Source: Mauremys mutica
Lineage: Eukaryota > Chordata > Testudines > Geoemydidae
Reading direction: 5' to 3'
DNA: 64,000 nucleotides
NCBI RefSeq assembly: GCF_020497125.1
Contig: NC_059084.1
Span: 7,467,501 to 7,531,500 of the forward strand
This document shows, in pieces, positions 23,791 to 34,461 of this stretch; the stretch's first letter is position 1; every line of letters begins with the position of its first letter. The notes beneath the pieces are model-generated. The model was not told the origin of the DNA, did not search any database, and was given only the letters and a program-made list of their open reading frames with translations. The position numbers and the translations under genes are program-made.

Positions 23791-25415
23791 TTTATTTAAA
23801 CACAGCCTCTCTAATGTCAAACATGGACTTCGTCTGGGGAAGGAGCTGCTGCCTCTGTGAGATGGCTTAGCGGGTTCGGACGTCTTCCCCCTGTAATTCC
23901 ACCGGTGGCCACTGCCTTCGTTGGTGGAATTACAGACTAGGCAAACTTTGTCAGGACATTGCTTCCCTGCTTACTAAATGATTTGGTGTTTGGGGAATGA
24001 TGGGCTCCTCCTCACATCTACTGCAACAAGGGAAATATTTTTTTAAAAACACGCCTGGTTAAGCAGCTTGGGGGCCCCTAGCGCAATGCATATCAGCAGG
24101 TGAAGAACATGAGTCTCCTCACTCCCCCTTCTCATACAGGGAATCTGTCATTCATGCCAAAAGGTCATCCCTTCTGGCAGAAAAACCATAACAGTTTATT
24201 GTGGTGACTTGCACCTGTTGCAGGCTCCCAAGGGCCTGTCAGGAGTGGGATTCTCCTAAAGAGCAAAGATCACATGATTTAAAAAAATACCAAGGCCAGA
24301 AGGACCGCGCCCCTTTGAACTATAACAGGTGCTCTGTCTGGTCCCTTACATGTATCTCAGCCCTACACGGTGGAAATGAAGCTAGCGCAGTTTCACTTTC
24401 ATTCAGTGTCAAGTCTTGTTTTTTTTAATGAGACTTTGTAAATAAAAAGGTTTTCACTTGTCCTAGTCAGCTACAGCTAAACCCTTTCTGCCTTTCTATA
24501 GCATTTACTATAAAAAAAATTAATATCTACTGAATAATATATGGTATAAAACCTCAGTGGTATTCAGCCTGCCTTTTCTAACCAGTTATTCATGAACTCC
24601 TGCTTCTAGTTAAATCCCCTTTGGCATACATGTAACAAGTGACAATGGTGCTTGCCTTGAATAGAGGAGAATAAGGACTTTTGCAAAATCCAAATTCAGT
24701 ATCTCGCTTACTCTTCTGGGCCATTAGAACACGCTGTCTGCTGGTTGCTTGACCAGCCCCAGCTATGGATAGTAAGTTGCCAAAAGAGATGTTAGCAGTA
24801 AAGCAAATTGAAGGTGGTGTTAACCAGGAGGCAAATCATTCTATTAAAGCAAAATGTTTCAGGTTAATTTCCGATAGCACCACTAGTTGAGATTTGGTTA
24901 ACTTTGGGGGAGGAAAAATACTTTTGATGAAGTTTAAAACAAAAAAAAAAATCTGCGTTAGGCACTTTTGTGGGGAGGCGGGTTAGTTTTGGAAGTGCGA
25001 GGATACTTTTAGAATGAAATCGTTAAACAGATAAGGGATTACTTCTACATATGTCCAATATCCAATATATAGCGCTATTTTCTTTCATCCTGATTCACTT
25101 CTTAAACCATTATTTCAGAAGAACAGAAAAATAACCAAATGCATTTTGTTGTACAGTGTAAAAAAAAATGTTTAAAAGCCTAATAAGACTTCCCGAATTC
25201 AAGCCTGCTAATTTTATTATTCTTTTGGGGGAAATATATGCACATATTTAGGGTTGCTTGTGCTTTAGCTACGTTTAAATTGTTTTGATGCCTGTTAATT
25301 GAATTCATCATAAAGACGATTAGGATATCTTTTCTCGCTGCTTTTAAACATGAGAACTTAGTTTGTACATTAATTTAGAGCTAAAATACTGCACAGCTAA
25401 GGCAGAATCATTGTA

Positions 25416-25436
25416 CTCTCTCTCTCTCTCTCTCTC
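25416..25436. repeat. (TC)n microsatellite
   Basis: An uninterrupted CT run of about ten units. Confidence 0.85.
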
Positions 25437-26914
25437 CCCTCTATTCTCCTATCCAATCCCTTTCTCTCTTTTCTCAATTTAAAGCTCAATCTGCTTTGCT
25501 GGCATCTAGTCTACTTGTTTTGAGGGTGGGGGAGGAACAAACAAATAAAAAAAGAGCGATTGGCCTCTACCCTTGTTAAAAAACACAAGTGGACAGCAAG
25601 CTTTCTTCTGGCGTTGCCTTTCAAAGCCCATGCCGCAGTCAGCATATTGAATATTTAATGTCCTGATGAGCATTTCCACCTGCTGACACAGGCAAAGTGA
25701 CAGAACAATACACGCACTGGAACAAGATCATCAATTGACTCCCCGGTCAGTCTGCCATGTCAGGCATTTAAACAAATTTCTGTCTGTCCTTCTCCCTTTT
25801 TTTTACATTGGGTCACACATTGCTCCACTGAGAATGATCCCCACCTGAAATACATACTTCTTTACATTCCATAGCTTGCCAGGTTCATATGGGCATATAA
25901 AGAAGTATGTCTCTCAAGCAGGTAGTTTCAATATGTGCATTTATATGTTCACAGGAGAAAATAGCGCTGATTCAGAATTCACATCCCAAGAGTGTTCAGT
26001 TAAGGCTCAATTTAAAAGAGCAGAGTTTCTCTTTCCTCCAGCAACACACACGCACACTTTCCCCACCTCAGACTAATCTCCAATAATCCATAGCTGCTCC
26101 TCTGCAGGTTTCTGATTTTTTTTGTCACCGAGAATAGAAATGGACACTCCATTGGACAAAAAGTCTGAGCAATCTGGCAATTTGCCCCTGACAGTGCTTC
26201 ATTTTCACATAAATAGGATGGGAGGTGCGGGGGGGGGGGAGGGAGGAAGCAAAAGAAAACAAAAATCCTACCCAGTTCACCTGAAAAGTAGATGCTTCCT
26301 TTGAAATCCAAAACTTTCAACTATGAAAAAAAAATCAGACAAATCTATATTTATATCTCTTACTAGAGGGATTTCTTTTCTTTTTTCTCCAAAGCCACTA
26401 GAAAAAAAAAATAAGACACCTGAATTGTTTCCATCCCAGGATTTAGAAACAACCACAGCCAGTTGGGGTATATACCACCCCCCAAAAAATCAAATGTCTG
26501 GTAGATAACTTACAAATCAGCACCAAGCTTGCCTGTCCCATTCGCCAGGGTTAGAAAAGTCATCACTTACAGACAAAGAATGGCTTTTTTCAGTTAGTTG
26601 GGGTTAAAACGTAAGAAGAAGAAAGGCTCTTACCTAGAGACTCCAGAGGTTTTTCCTTTGCAGGTCATTGTAAGTGAAACACTACCTTGCAGATAAGAAA
26701 CCTGGAAAGCCCTTTTGAGGCTTGGGGGTTGGTTTTTAATTGTTTTTAAATATCATCCGGCTGAACTCCATGACAGCTGAGGATGCCTGTAACATACCTG
26801 CAGATATGCAAAATAAAAAGCAGAACGGGGCAGCCAAAGGTAGATGCCAGAAAGCATAGGCCAGAGTGGAAGTCTGCAAGTTACTCCTCAAGCACTCCTC
26901 TGCATGCGTGTGGG

Positions 26915-26918
<4 letters not shown>

Positions 26919-26947
<29 letters not shown>
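26919..26947. repeat. (GT)n microsatellite
   Basis: About 14 GT units. It forces His-Thr repeats in minus-strand open frames, which should not be taken as protein. Confidence 0.92.
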
Positions 26948-26949
<2 letters not shown>

Positions 26950-26995
26950 GCTCTTTCTCCTGTTTTCATTAGTCAGTCAGTCTCTTTTTTTCCTT

Positions 26996-27056
26996 TCTCT
27001 CTCTCTCTCTCGCTCTTCTCCCTCATTGCCTCACAGCCACTCTGAGCTTTAAAGCT
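26996..27056. repeat. CT run followed by AGCTTTAAAGCT palindrome (inverted partner at 30388-30442)
   Basis: A CT run followed by CGCTCT and, about 30 bases on, AGCTTTAAAGCT (27045-27056). The same order is found on the opposite strand at 30442 down to 30388: CT run, CGCTCT, about 24 bases, AGCTTTAAAGCT (30388-30399). It may be an inverted duplication or coincidence between low-complexity tracts. Confidence 0.5.
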
Positions 27057-27885
27057 CCCCTAACAATGTGGTCCGAGTGGCACTGCTGAAAATGATGATT
27101 GTACTGAATACGAGACTATTATGGGCAGGCTTTAGGCATCAGGCAAACCAGGAGGTCACACGGGGCGCTTAATGCTCATTCAGCATTGCTGTAATGGTAT
27201 GCTCAGCTTGTCCACTCACCTGCTTCATTTGACTGCTATCCCCTAGCCCGAGCTGGCAGATCAATACCAATTTACAGGCAAATGCAGAATGGCTGCCTTA
27301 GTGTTAATGAATTTTACCGTTTCTCACAGTCTTCTAATGAACCCTTTAAAGAGGGTTTAAGTAAACTTAGCAAGTGGCAAACTAAGCACTTTGGAATACT
27401 TAATTGTATCGATGTTTTTCCACTGCATTTTAGAATATAACTGCAAACTGGGAAGTAAATATTTCCCAGTTCCCAGTCAACTTCTATCACCGCTGGAAAG
27501 AAACAGAGTGGTCCCACTATGCCAGTGTTTCGGAAGGTTAATTACTGTGAAGCCCTGGAAGTTACCTTAGTCCTGCCGCGTTACACTGCTCGCGTGCTTT
27601 AGCCCTGGTTTTGTTCAACATCTTTTTTTTTATTCCGTTTTGTTTGTTTGACTTTATCACTTATTGTTGTTTGTCTAATTTAAAGGCAAATTTCAACCTT
27701 TTGGGACTAAAGAGAAGCTAGAAGTGGAGCTGTAACACTATCAGAATGCACAGCTGCAGGGAAATGAAGGCAGGAGAGAGAACTGAGGTTTTAAATAGAC
27801 ACACCAATAGTGTGAATGAACATCTGATTGCTCTGATTTCAGGAAAAATCAGACACTCACGGAGAGTTTTGCATGGCCGAGACAT

Positions 27886-28008
27886 TAGGGTGACCAGACA
27901 GCAAGTGTAAAAATCGGGACAGAGGGTGGGGGGTAATAGGAGCCTATATAAGAAAAAGCTCCAAATATCGGGACTGTCCCTATAAAACCGGGACATCTGG
28001 TCACCCTA
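27886..28008. mobile_element. hAT-type MITE with TAGGGTGACCAGA ends, copy 1
   Basis: TAGGGTGACCAGA and TCTGGTCACCCTA are perfect terminal inverted repeats. The 123-base element is flanked by a perfect 8-base duplication CGAGACAT (27878-27885 and 28009-28016). The interior contains GGGGTAATAGGAGCCTATAT and CGGGACTGTCCCTATA. Its sister copy at 51359-51483 also has a perfect 8-base duplication. It is non-coding. Confidence 0.92.
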
Positions 28009-29139
28009 CGAGACATTCAGCTGAATTTTGTTTTCCCTTGTCCCAACAACAGTAAATGCAAGTATGGGAAGAAGGATGGTTACTTTAGTTCTTCGACCTC
28101 TAAAACATTTGTAATTGACACACCATTAGCGTTCCCTAAATAAATGTTGATGGATGCTCTCCTGTACAATCCCAAACTTTTGCAGATGAATTGGACACCA
28201 ACTAAAGTATAATAAGGAAAATCTTGCATAATGTATTTAAAAGTCAAGGGTTTAAAACTAAAGATTAGGAAAAGAACCACTATCTAATGACTTATAAAAG
28301 TCAAGGCAAGTTTATCCAGTCTTGCTGAGGACAGCAAGTGGCAATTGCTTTTATACTAGGAACACCTGGGTGGAAGTGTATTTCATTTTTCTTAATTCAC
28401 TTTCAGGGTCTTCATGGATATTCATGTTTTCCAAATATGCCCCTTTTTAATTTTTTTGGCATAGTAAAAATATCTGCACCCCTGCTTTACATTTCGTCAG
28501 GTCGTGTTGCGTTCCAGTTACCCAACTTTCCCTCCCTCATCTCAGCTGGTTTAACTGTCTGTTGATTCATTCAGAGTGGAAAATGTTGCATGCTGATTGG
28601 GGGCATGCAAATCTCGGGAAAGGGAAATCCTAAATTGTTGGTGTCATTTGACAAAGGAGGAGTGCAGAGATGAGGAGCTGATGAAAGCAAGGAAGACTGC
28701 CCTAAGCTAATGGAAGTGAAGTTAAATGTGGGAGGGGAGAGTATGAAGGAGGGGAGAAATGACATGTGTTCATGCTCACAGGGCTTTCCTCCTTCGCCTC
28801 AGACTTTAGTCTAGTCATTTTACAGAATTCTGTCTGCAGCTGGACAGCACCGAACTTTTTGGAGCTGCAAAGAATGGGAGATGCAGGAGAAGGTCTTTAT
28901 TCATGGGGGCAGTGGGGAGAAGTGAGAAAGGAAGTTGAAATGAGGTGGAAGTTTGTGTTAGTTCCGGCCAAGCCCACCCGCAATCCATTCTGTACAGTTT
29001 AGATTAAATTGAGTCACTTTCCAAAAAATGTCTGAGGCATAGACGATATCATCAGTTCAGGAGAAACCCAGCAATTAAAATGACAGCACAAATCAAGGAT
29101 TTCTGACGATACAATTACACGATTGTACATTCTTCAATC

Positions 29140-29350
29140 TCTAATACACACATACACACACACAAACACACACACAGGCATACTATATATACACAGATAT
29201 AATATATATTGTATTCACATAATATATATTACACATTACATATATTTATAGAATGTGTATACGTAGTATATATATATACACACTATGCAATATATCTCTA
29301 CTGTGCATATATATATATATATATTTATCATTATGTGTGTGTGCATGGGT
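29140..29350. repeat. Mixed (AC)n / (AT)n / (GT)n low-complexity tract
   Basis: Alternating CACACA, TATATA and GTGTGT runs. The Tyr/Ile/His-rich frames across it are artefacts. Confidence 0.85.
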
Positions 29351-30387
29351 GTGTGCATATATACACCACTATAATAAAAAATGTAATGACCACAGTCAGC
29401 TCTTTGCTTCAGAAGCAAGAATAGTCAGTGTAACCTGCGTTTTAAATTCCTTGCAGTGAAAATATAACTTCTCTTCCTCTGACTTTTCTTTTCTGATTGT
29501 CCATAAACCACATGCCTGTAATTAATACTCGCTTCTCAGCATTTCAATGGTTAATCACCGCAGTGTTGAGATCATTGCAACTTAGGGTAAGTTTAAACAC
29601 ATTTCAGCTTTGCTCTTGTTGGTATTATTTCAGCTTGCACCTACTAGGTATTAAAAAAAAAATTCCCTCAGGTGTCATTAGCCAGCCCATATCAGTATTA
29701 GGCATTTAAAGGCTGGTTTAACCTTGCAAAATGATTGCATGTCAAAGTTCTGACATTTCAGTTCAGATTATTCTAGTCCAGTGCTTGCTCTGCAGTTTGT
29801 TTTTTTTAAAATGCGGAGTATGCCACAGCAGAACAAGAAAAAAAGGTCTCTAACCCACCCACATATTAAAACACACATTCTGTACACAAACACAGAGTCA
29901 ACAGAGCAGAGGCACACATTTAAGTCCCTGGGCAAGTTTGATGGGCACCGAGTCCTGCATTAGCCAGGAAAGTGTTTTAAAACAAGCTGAGCTGGTGCAG
30001 TTAAAAGAAAGACAGATAGGAGAGGGGAGGGAAAAAAGACATACCAGTTAGAAGATTCTGTTGCAGCAGTAGAGTCACCAGAGCACTAGCTGAAAGCTGA
30101 ATCAGCTTTCGAGAGTTAGGGATGCATAGAGGAGGGTCATGGAATCACAAGGTAATAATGCGCTTCATGCTGCAGCCGTCAGCCTTCTCCTGATAGCCAA
30201 TCTCTAATGCAGGAAGGGAAAAAGAGAGCAGGCCCAGTAATAGTATTAGCCCCTCACTTGGAGAGAAAAAAAAATTATGAGGCAACCCCCCACACATTCA
30301 CCCCCTCCAACAAGCACCACTACAACTCAATCCCTCCTGCTGCATCACAGGCTTAGTAGGGTGGGGGGAGGGAAGGGAAGGAGGGAG

Positions 30388-30442
30388 AGCTTTAAAGCTT
30401 ACAGCTAAGGCTAAGAGACAGAGCGAGAGAGAGAGAGAGAGC
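30388..30442. repeat. AGCTTTAAAGCT palindrome and (GA)n run (inverted partner at 26996-27056)
   Basis: AGCTTTAAAGCT at 30388-30399 is followed by a GA run (30425-30442). On the minus strand this resembles the plus strand at 26996-27056. Confidence 0.5.
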
Positions 30443-30748
30443 ACTGAAGAGCACAGGCAGAATAGAAGGTTGAAGCAGGAGTTAAGGAGAGGCAACCTTC
30501 CATGCTCAGCTTGCCGCACACCTTGATGCATAATGGCTGTGTCTGCAGAAGTCTCCCATCTCCCGCCCTTCCTCTCTTCTCTCCCCCCCACCATGCCCCT
30601 CCAAAGGGTCAGCCTGAGGTAGAGGTCAGGATGCAACCAAGAGCACGCATGCAAAAAAAAAAAAAAAGGCGGCGGGGGGGGCTGCTGCACAAAGTCTGGG
30701 GGGGGCGGGGGAAAACCTCTGATCAGAAAACGAGTCCACCTTTCCAGT

Positions 30749-30990
30749 GCTTATATACCCAGCTAAGCATCTGAAACATGCACTCCCAGGCAAGTGGCCC
30801 CTTTTCATGCCATTGCCTCCCTGACCATATTTAGTCAACCATGGCAAAAAATAGCCTGTCAGCTGGAGACGGCCGAGCAGGGAGTATTTGGAGTTCAATC
30901 ACTTCTCTCAGCCCATTGACTACTAGTCCTGCAGGGTTCTGACTCTGCCTTTTTTTTTTTACCCTCGGCTATTTTTAGCTAGGCCAAATA
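30749..30990 (+). promoter_or_regulatory. Candidate muscle-type promoter cluster (MEF2, E-box, CArG-like)
   Basis: CTATTTTTAG at 30969-30978 matches the MEF2 consensus YTAWWWWTAR exactly and lies about 70 bases before the candidate start codon at 31049. It could also serve as a TATA-like element. Nearby are an E-box CAGCTG (30860-30865), a near-CArG box CCATATTTAG (30825-30834) and an A/T-rich block CAAAAAATAG (30845-30853). On the other strand, TATATAAG (30750-30757) could be a TATA box for a minus-strand transcript. MEF2, SRF and E-box sites together are typical of muscle promoters. Direction and activity are inferred. Confidence 0.35.
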
Positions 30991-31048
30991 GAGAGCCATC
31001 TCATCTTACCACTCTCTGCCTGTCCCAAGGCTTCACCAGGCCCAGACT

Positions 31049-31442
31049 ATGTATGGTAAGCGCTGTTGTTGAGAGACAGAGACAGAGACCATGTCCATTC
31101 CGGAAGACCTTTGTCTCCCCTCAGAGCTTTTGGTTGGGTTTTGGGGGGTGGGCGGGCTGAGGGGGTTGGCGGGGGAGGGGTTGCCTATCTTTCTTTGGTT
31201 CCTTTTTTCCTCCCTGGTAGAAACATATCCAGAAGAGGAGGTAGGGGAAAGAAGTTCAAAGGCTATTGATTCTTACCTTAAAGAGAGAAGAGCCAGGATT
31301 CAAAAGCACCACATTAAGCCAGACTCCCTGACTGTGAGATCCCAGGCACCTCACCGGCTGGCCGAGTCTCTCTCCATTCTGACCCTTCCCAAGCCGCTGG
31401 ACCCCGGGGAGCAGGCGCTGTCTGTTCCTCATGTTGAGGAAT
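31049..31442 (+). CDS. Candidate first two coding exons of an unidentified gene
   Basis: The model has ATG TAT G at 31049-31055 (A at -3, favourable), then a donor GTAAGC. A 165-base intron (31056-31220) ends with a strong pyrimidine tract and CTGGTAG. Exon 2 (31221-31442, 222 bases) is open throughout and ends at a donor GTGAGTAAG. The one-base codon remainder of exon 1 joins exon 2 in its only long open frame. The predicted start is MYETYPEEEVGERSSKAIDS, followed by a basic stretch (KERRARIQKHH) and a proline/leucine-rich part; there is no signal peptide or membrane segment. I do not recognise the family. Later exons were not found with any confidence. The promoter-like cluster just upstream supports the model, but an open 74-codon exon with consensus splice sites can arise by chance. 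Confidence 0.33.
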
Positions 31443-31450
31443 GTGAGTAA

Positions 31451-33600
31451 GCCCAACTTTAAGCCAGGGGAAGTCACCCCCCAAAGGGTGCCCTGTTAAC
31501 GCATGTCATAACTCAACAAGCTGGTATCTCTCAGGGGGTTTGTGCATGCTAGTTTTCTGGCCTCAATGAAAAGTCATCATCCTCGTTAATTTAAGGTGAG
31601 GCACTTACACAAAATGTGAGCACGTTGCATTGACTTGCACTCCTGACGTGAGGGAAGCAAATGGGTGATCTGAGATTTCAGGGCCCCTTATAAGATCCAG
31701 CTTAAAAAAAGATCAATGTGAGGAGAGGACCAGGTCACCTTGGGGATAAAACATAAATAATGATAAATGCGACTCTGCCTGTTCCTAATGAATCTGCTTT
31801 GTTTGTTTGCAAGCAAAACCCCAAATCTGGGCTTTTCACTCATCTAATGATCCTCTTCCTCCTCCCTCTCTCCCCCCATGCACAATTACATGTATAATTC
31901 AGGCTTGGCTCTAAAGAACATGCCACTTCTTCACACTCGGAATGGATCATAAAGGCTCCTATGGGATCACTCTCCTTTGTGTGATTTGGAATTGAATTTG
32001 ATAGCATCTCACATGAGCCGAACCCATGATTCTGAAAACCATCCATGAAAAAACAGAAATGTACGTGTACAGGCAGTGTGATGGGCCCGATCCTGCAAGG
32101 TGCTGAACTCCCTCATTTCCCATGACAGTGAGACGGCTGGCACCAGGCAGGAGGTGCTTGGCACCTTGTAATGTCAAGCCCCATATCCTGCCATGGGAAA
32201 AAGGGAATGAGGATCAGGTGACTTACTCCACCTTTTATTCATTATCATAACAGCATCAGTGGAGATTTCTAACCTACAGGTAAATAAAAATATATGCAAT
32301 TAATAGTACCCCATAATGATCTAACAACTTTAAAGGTTGTTTAATAGCCCATTTAGTGGAAGCAGCAGAAACCCATACAGTTATGCAGCAATTGTAAATG
32401 ATTTATATTATTGATCCTAATGGATATCCCCAATTGATGTTATTGATGAGAGGCTATAAGAAAATACTATTCAGAGACTGTCGTGCCTGTGGGTAGCTGA
32501 TAGCTTTTAACCTACCCTGCACTCACCTGAACTGATATGAGGTGCTGAGCATCTGCTGTGAGGTCCTGAACATGCCTCCATTCCTATTGACTTCAATGCT
32601 TGGTACCGCTCAGAGTCATGCTGACAAGCATTTCTTCCGGAGGAACCCAGCACATTTCATTCAGAGATGAATTTATCAGTTAAAATTTGAGTGATGAGCT
32701 ATACAGGGTCAAATTCTTCTCTAAGTCACATTAATGCAGCCTCATTGCCTTCAACGGCTTGTGCTGTAAAGGTGAGATAACAGGAGAGAGGCCAAGATTA
32801 ACGTGTGTGGCTGACAAACCACATCTGACCCCTGTCTCTCTCTCTCTCTTCGGCCCTAAGGCCCAGCCTCTGGCTGCCAGCCTGAAAGCTGCCCTAATGG
32901 GGGAGCTAGGAATTGCCCTGGTATTAGAACATCCCTGTGTGGTATAAAACCAGTATAGTCAGCTCATCACCACCTGCTTCCAGGCTCCCCATGATAGAGA
33001 TTTGGGGAAGCAGGAAAGGAGCATGACCATAGCATGCTGTACCCTGATGATCCTGAGATGGCAGAAGTCACTGCTATCGGTGCAATGTAGAACATCCCAG
33101 AGGCTGCTCTAAGTTATACCAGGGGCCAGACCTGCCCCCAAGCCAGCCACAGGATTGGGAGAGTAGAAAGGTAGCTTAGAGGCACCTTTTCTCTCAGGTC
33201 TTGATCAAAGAGAGCTCAGCAGGATGTGAGGATCTGACCCCACAAGTCTCAATTCTCTCTCTGTATATTAAAGATCCCACCTGTCTCAACAGAGTGCTCA
33301 TTTCACTTGAGAATTGCTAGCAATACTGAGAGAAGAGGGATTCCCAAACCCTCCATCCTCCCCTTAACACATACACAAGCACACGCACACTGATAGTCTG
33401 TGGGTAGATTTTAACTTGGAGATATGTTTTTAGATGCCCCCGGCTGCAGACAAGATTCAAAAGCATCGTAGGAACTGTATGGCGTATATATCCAGGGCAC
33501 TACCAGTGTAGACCTTCCAAAGGAGGACCCAACACAACTCTGTGAGCTGTAGAAATCTCCTGGTGCCTCTCCAGAGGTTGCCAGGGAGAGAGGATGTGGG
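31451..33600. other. Non-coding sequence, intronic if the 31 kb gene model holds
   Basis: Mostly unique. A CT run with a splice-acceptor look ends at 32860 (CGGCCCTAAG), but the frame after it is short. A dispersed GAAGTCAATG-type fragment lies near 32575-32600. No recognisable exon. Confidence 0.5.
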
Positions 33601-34461
33601 CAGTCCAGGGCCGTGCACAGCATAGAACCACTAGGCCAAAACACATGGGTTTGTTAGGACATAGGGGAGGGAGGGAACTAAATCTGTTGACCTTTCTTGC
33701 AGCCCCAGCCTCCTGGGCAGTGATTGGGAGGGTGGGGGTGTGGGGGGGTGTCAGCAAAGCAGCGGTGGTTGGGCCCTGCCCATCTCTGGAGACACAAAAG
33801 CTGGAGGAACAGATAGTCAGTGAATTCCCCACTTTCCCAAGGCTGGTGAGGTCAGGCTGCAGCCCTGGGATGGCGGGTGGCAGGCTCCAGCCATGGGGCT
33901 TCAGGCGCCGTATCCCAGCCATATGATGGTGGGCTCTGACCGCAAGATCACCCTCCCCCATCACCCCTGGCCCCTGCTGCCTCCGCCAGTGCTCCTGGCC
34001 CCTGCTGCCTCCATATCCATCTCCCCATCCAGGGCTTAATTTATCCCCAGGCTTGCCAGGGCTGAGTAAGTCTGCTGTGAAAAGTGATATTTGTACGTTT
34101 CGTAATATCACTTTTCAGAGGAGACTGAGTAACTAGGAAGTCTTAAAAAAACAAAAAAACAAAAAGCAAAAGACATAACAAGAAAAAAAAATAGAACATG
34201 CAAAGCACCTTATTTGTGTTTCTATTCTGTTTAGGTTCAGTAAAGAATAGAGACAAGTATGTTGTTATTTTTATTATTGAGTCTGCAAAAAAAAATCTTA
34301 CATAAATAAATTATAAAGATATGGAAATGCGTATGTGCATATTTGTTTGTTTTTCCTAAATCTAATTAAGTATTTTTTTGGAAAAATTGTCAGAGCAGCC
34401 ACCAGCAAGAGTTGGTGGCTGCACTCTGAGGCCACCAAAAAAACTGTTGTGAGAACCCCTG
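33600..34461. mobile_element. hAT-like element or fragment, right end clear
   Basis: The right end reads GTTGTGAGAACCCCTG (34446-34461), whose reverse complement CAGGGGTTCTCACAAC is typical of hAT terminal repeats. It is preceded by a hairpin (CCACCAGCAAGAGTTGGTGG, 34399-34418). Leftwards the sequence is A-rich, then G+C-rich with repeated 'GGCCCCTGCTGCCTCC' units at 33969-34010. I could not find a matching left end or an 8-base duplicate of GTCTAAAG (34462-34469), so the left limit is a guess. The 203-codon minus-strand frame here (33500-34111) has no transposase motif. Confidence 0.5.

Larger units (their letters stand above)
23803..31048. other. Repeat-poor stretch, possible regulatory sequence
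   Basis: Over about 7 kb the only interspersed element I recognise is the small hAT MITE at 27886-28008, in contrast to the repeat-dense 45-54 kb region. The stretch contains simple repeats (25416-25436 TC; 26919-26947 GT; 26996-27011 CT; 29140-29350 AC/AT; 30425-30442 GA). No open frame here looks like a known protein. Low repeat load next to a candidate promoter suggests conserved regulatory DNA, but that is inference. Confidence 0.45.

Noticed and set aside
26736..26969. Minus-strand open frame with His-Thr repeats and a GTAAGAG donor near 26634
   Set aside because: The His-Thr part is a translated GT microsatellite, and single donor-like words are common; there is no second exon or promoter to support it.
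30298..30690. 130-codon minus-strand open frame
   Set aside because: It runs through purine/pyrimidine-rich low-complexity sequence (GA run, A run, G runs); the residues are Ser/Leu and Phe repeats.
32826..32970. Acceptor-like CT tract ending at 32860 considered as exon 3 of the 31 kb gene model
   Set aside because: The frame after it in the required phase stops within about 100 bases and gives a Cys-rich peptide with no recognisable features; the CT tract is simple sequence.
33500..34111. 203-codon open frame on the minus strand, the longest in the window
   Set aside because: It lies partly within a G+C-rich hAT-like fragment with repeated GGCCCCTGCTGCC units, has no domain, signal or conserved motif, and its composition explains its openness.
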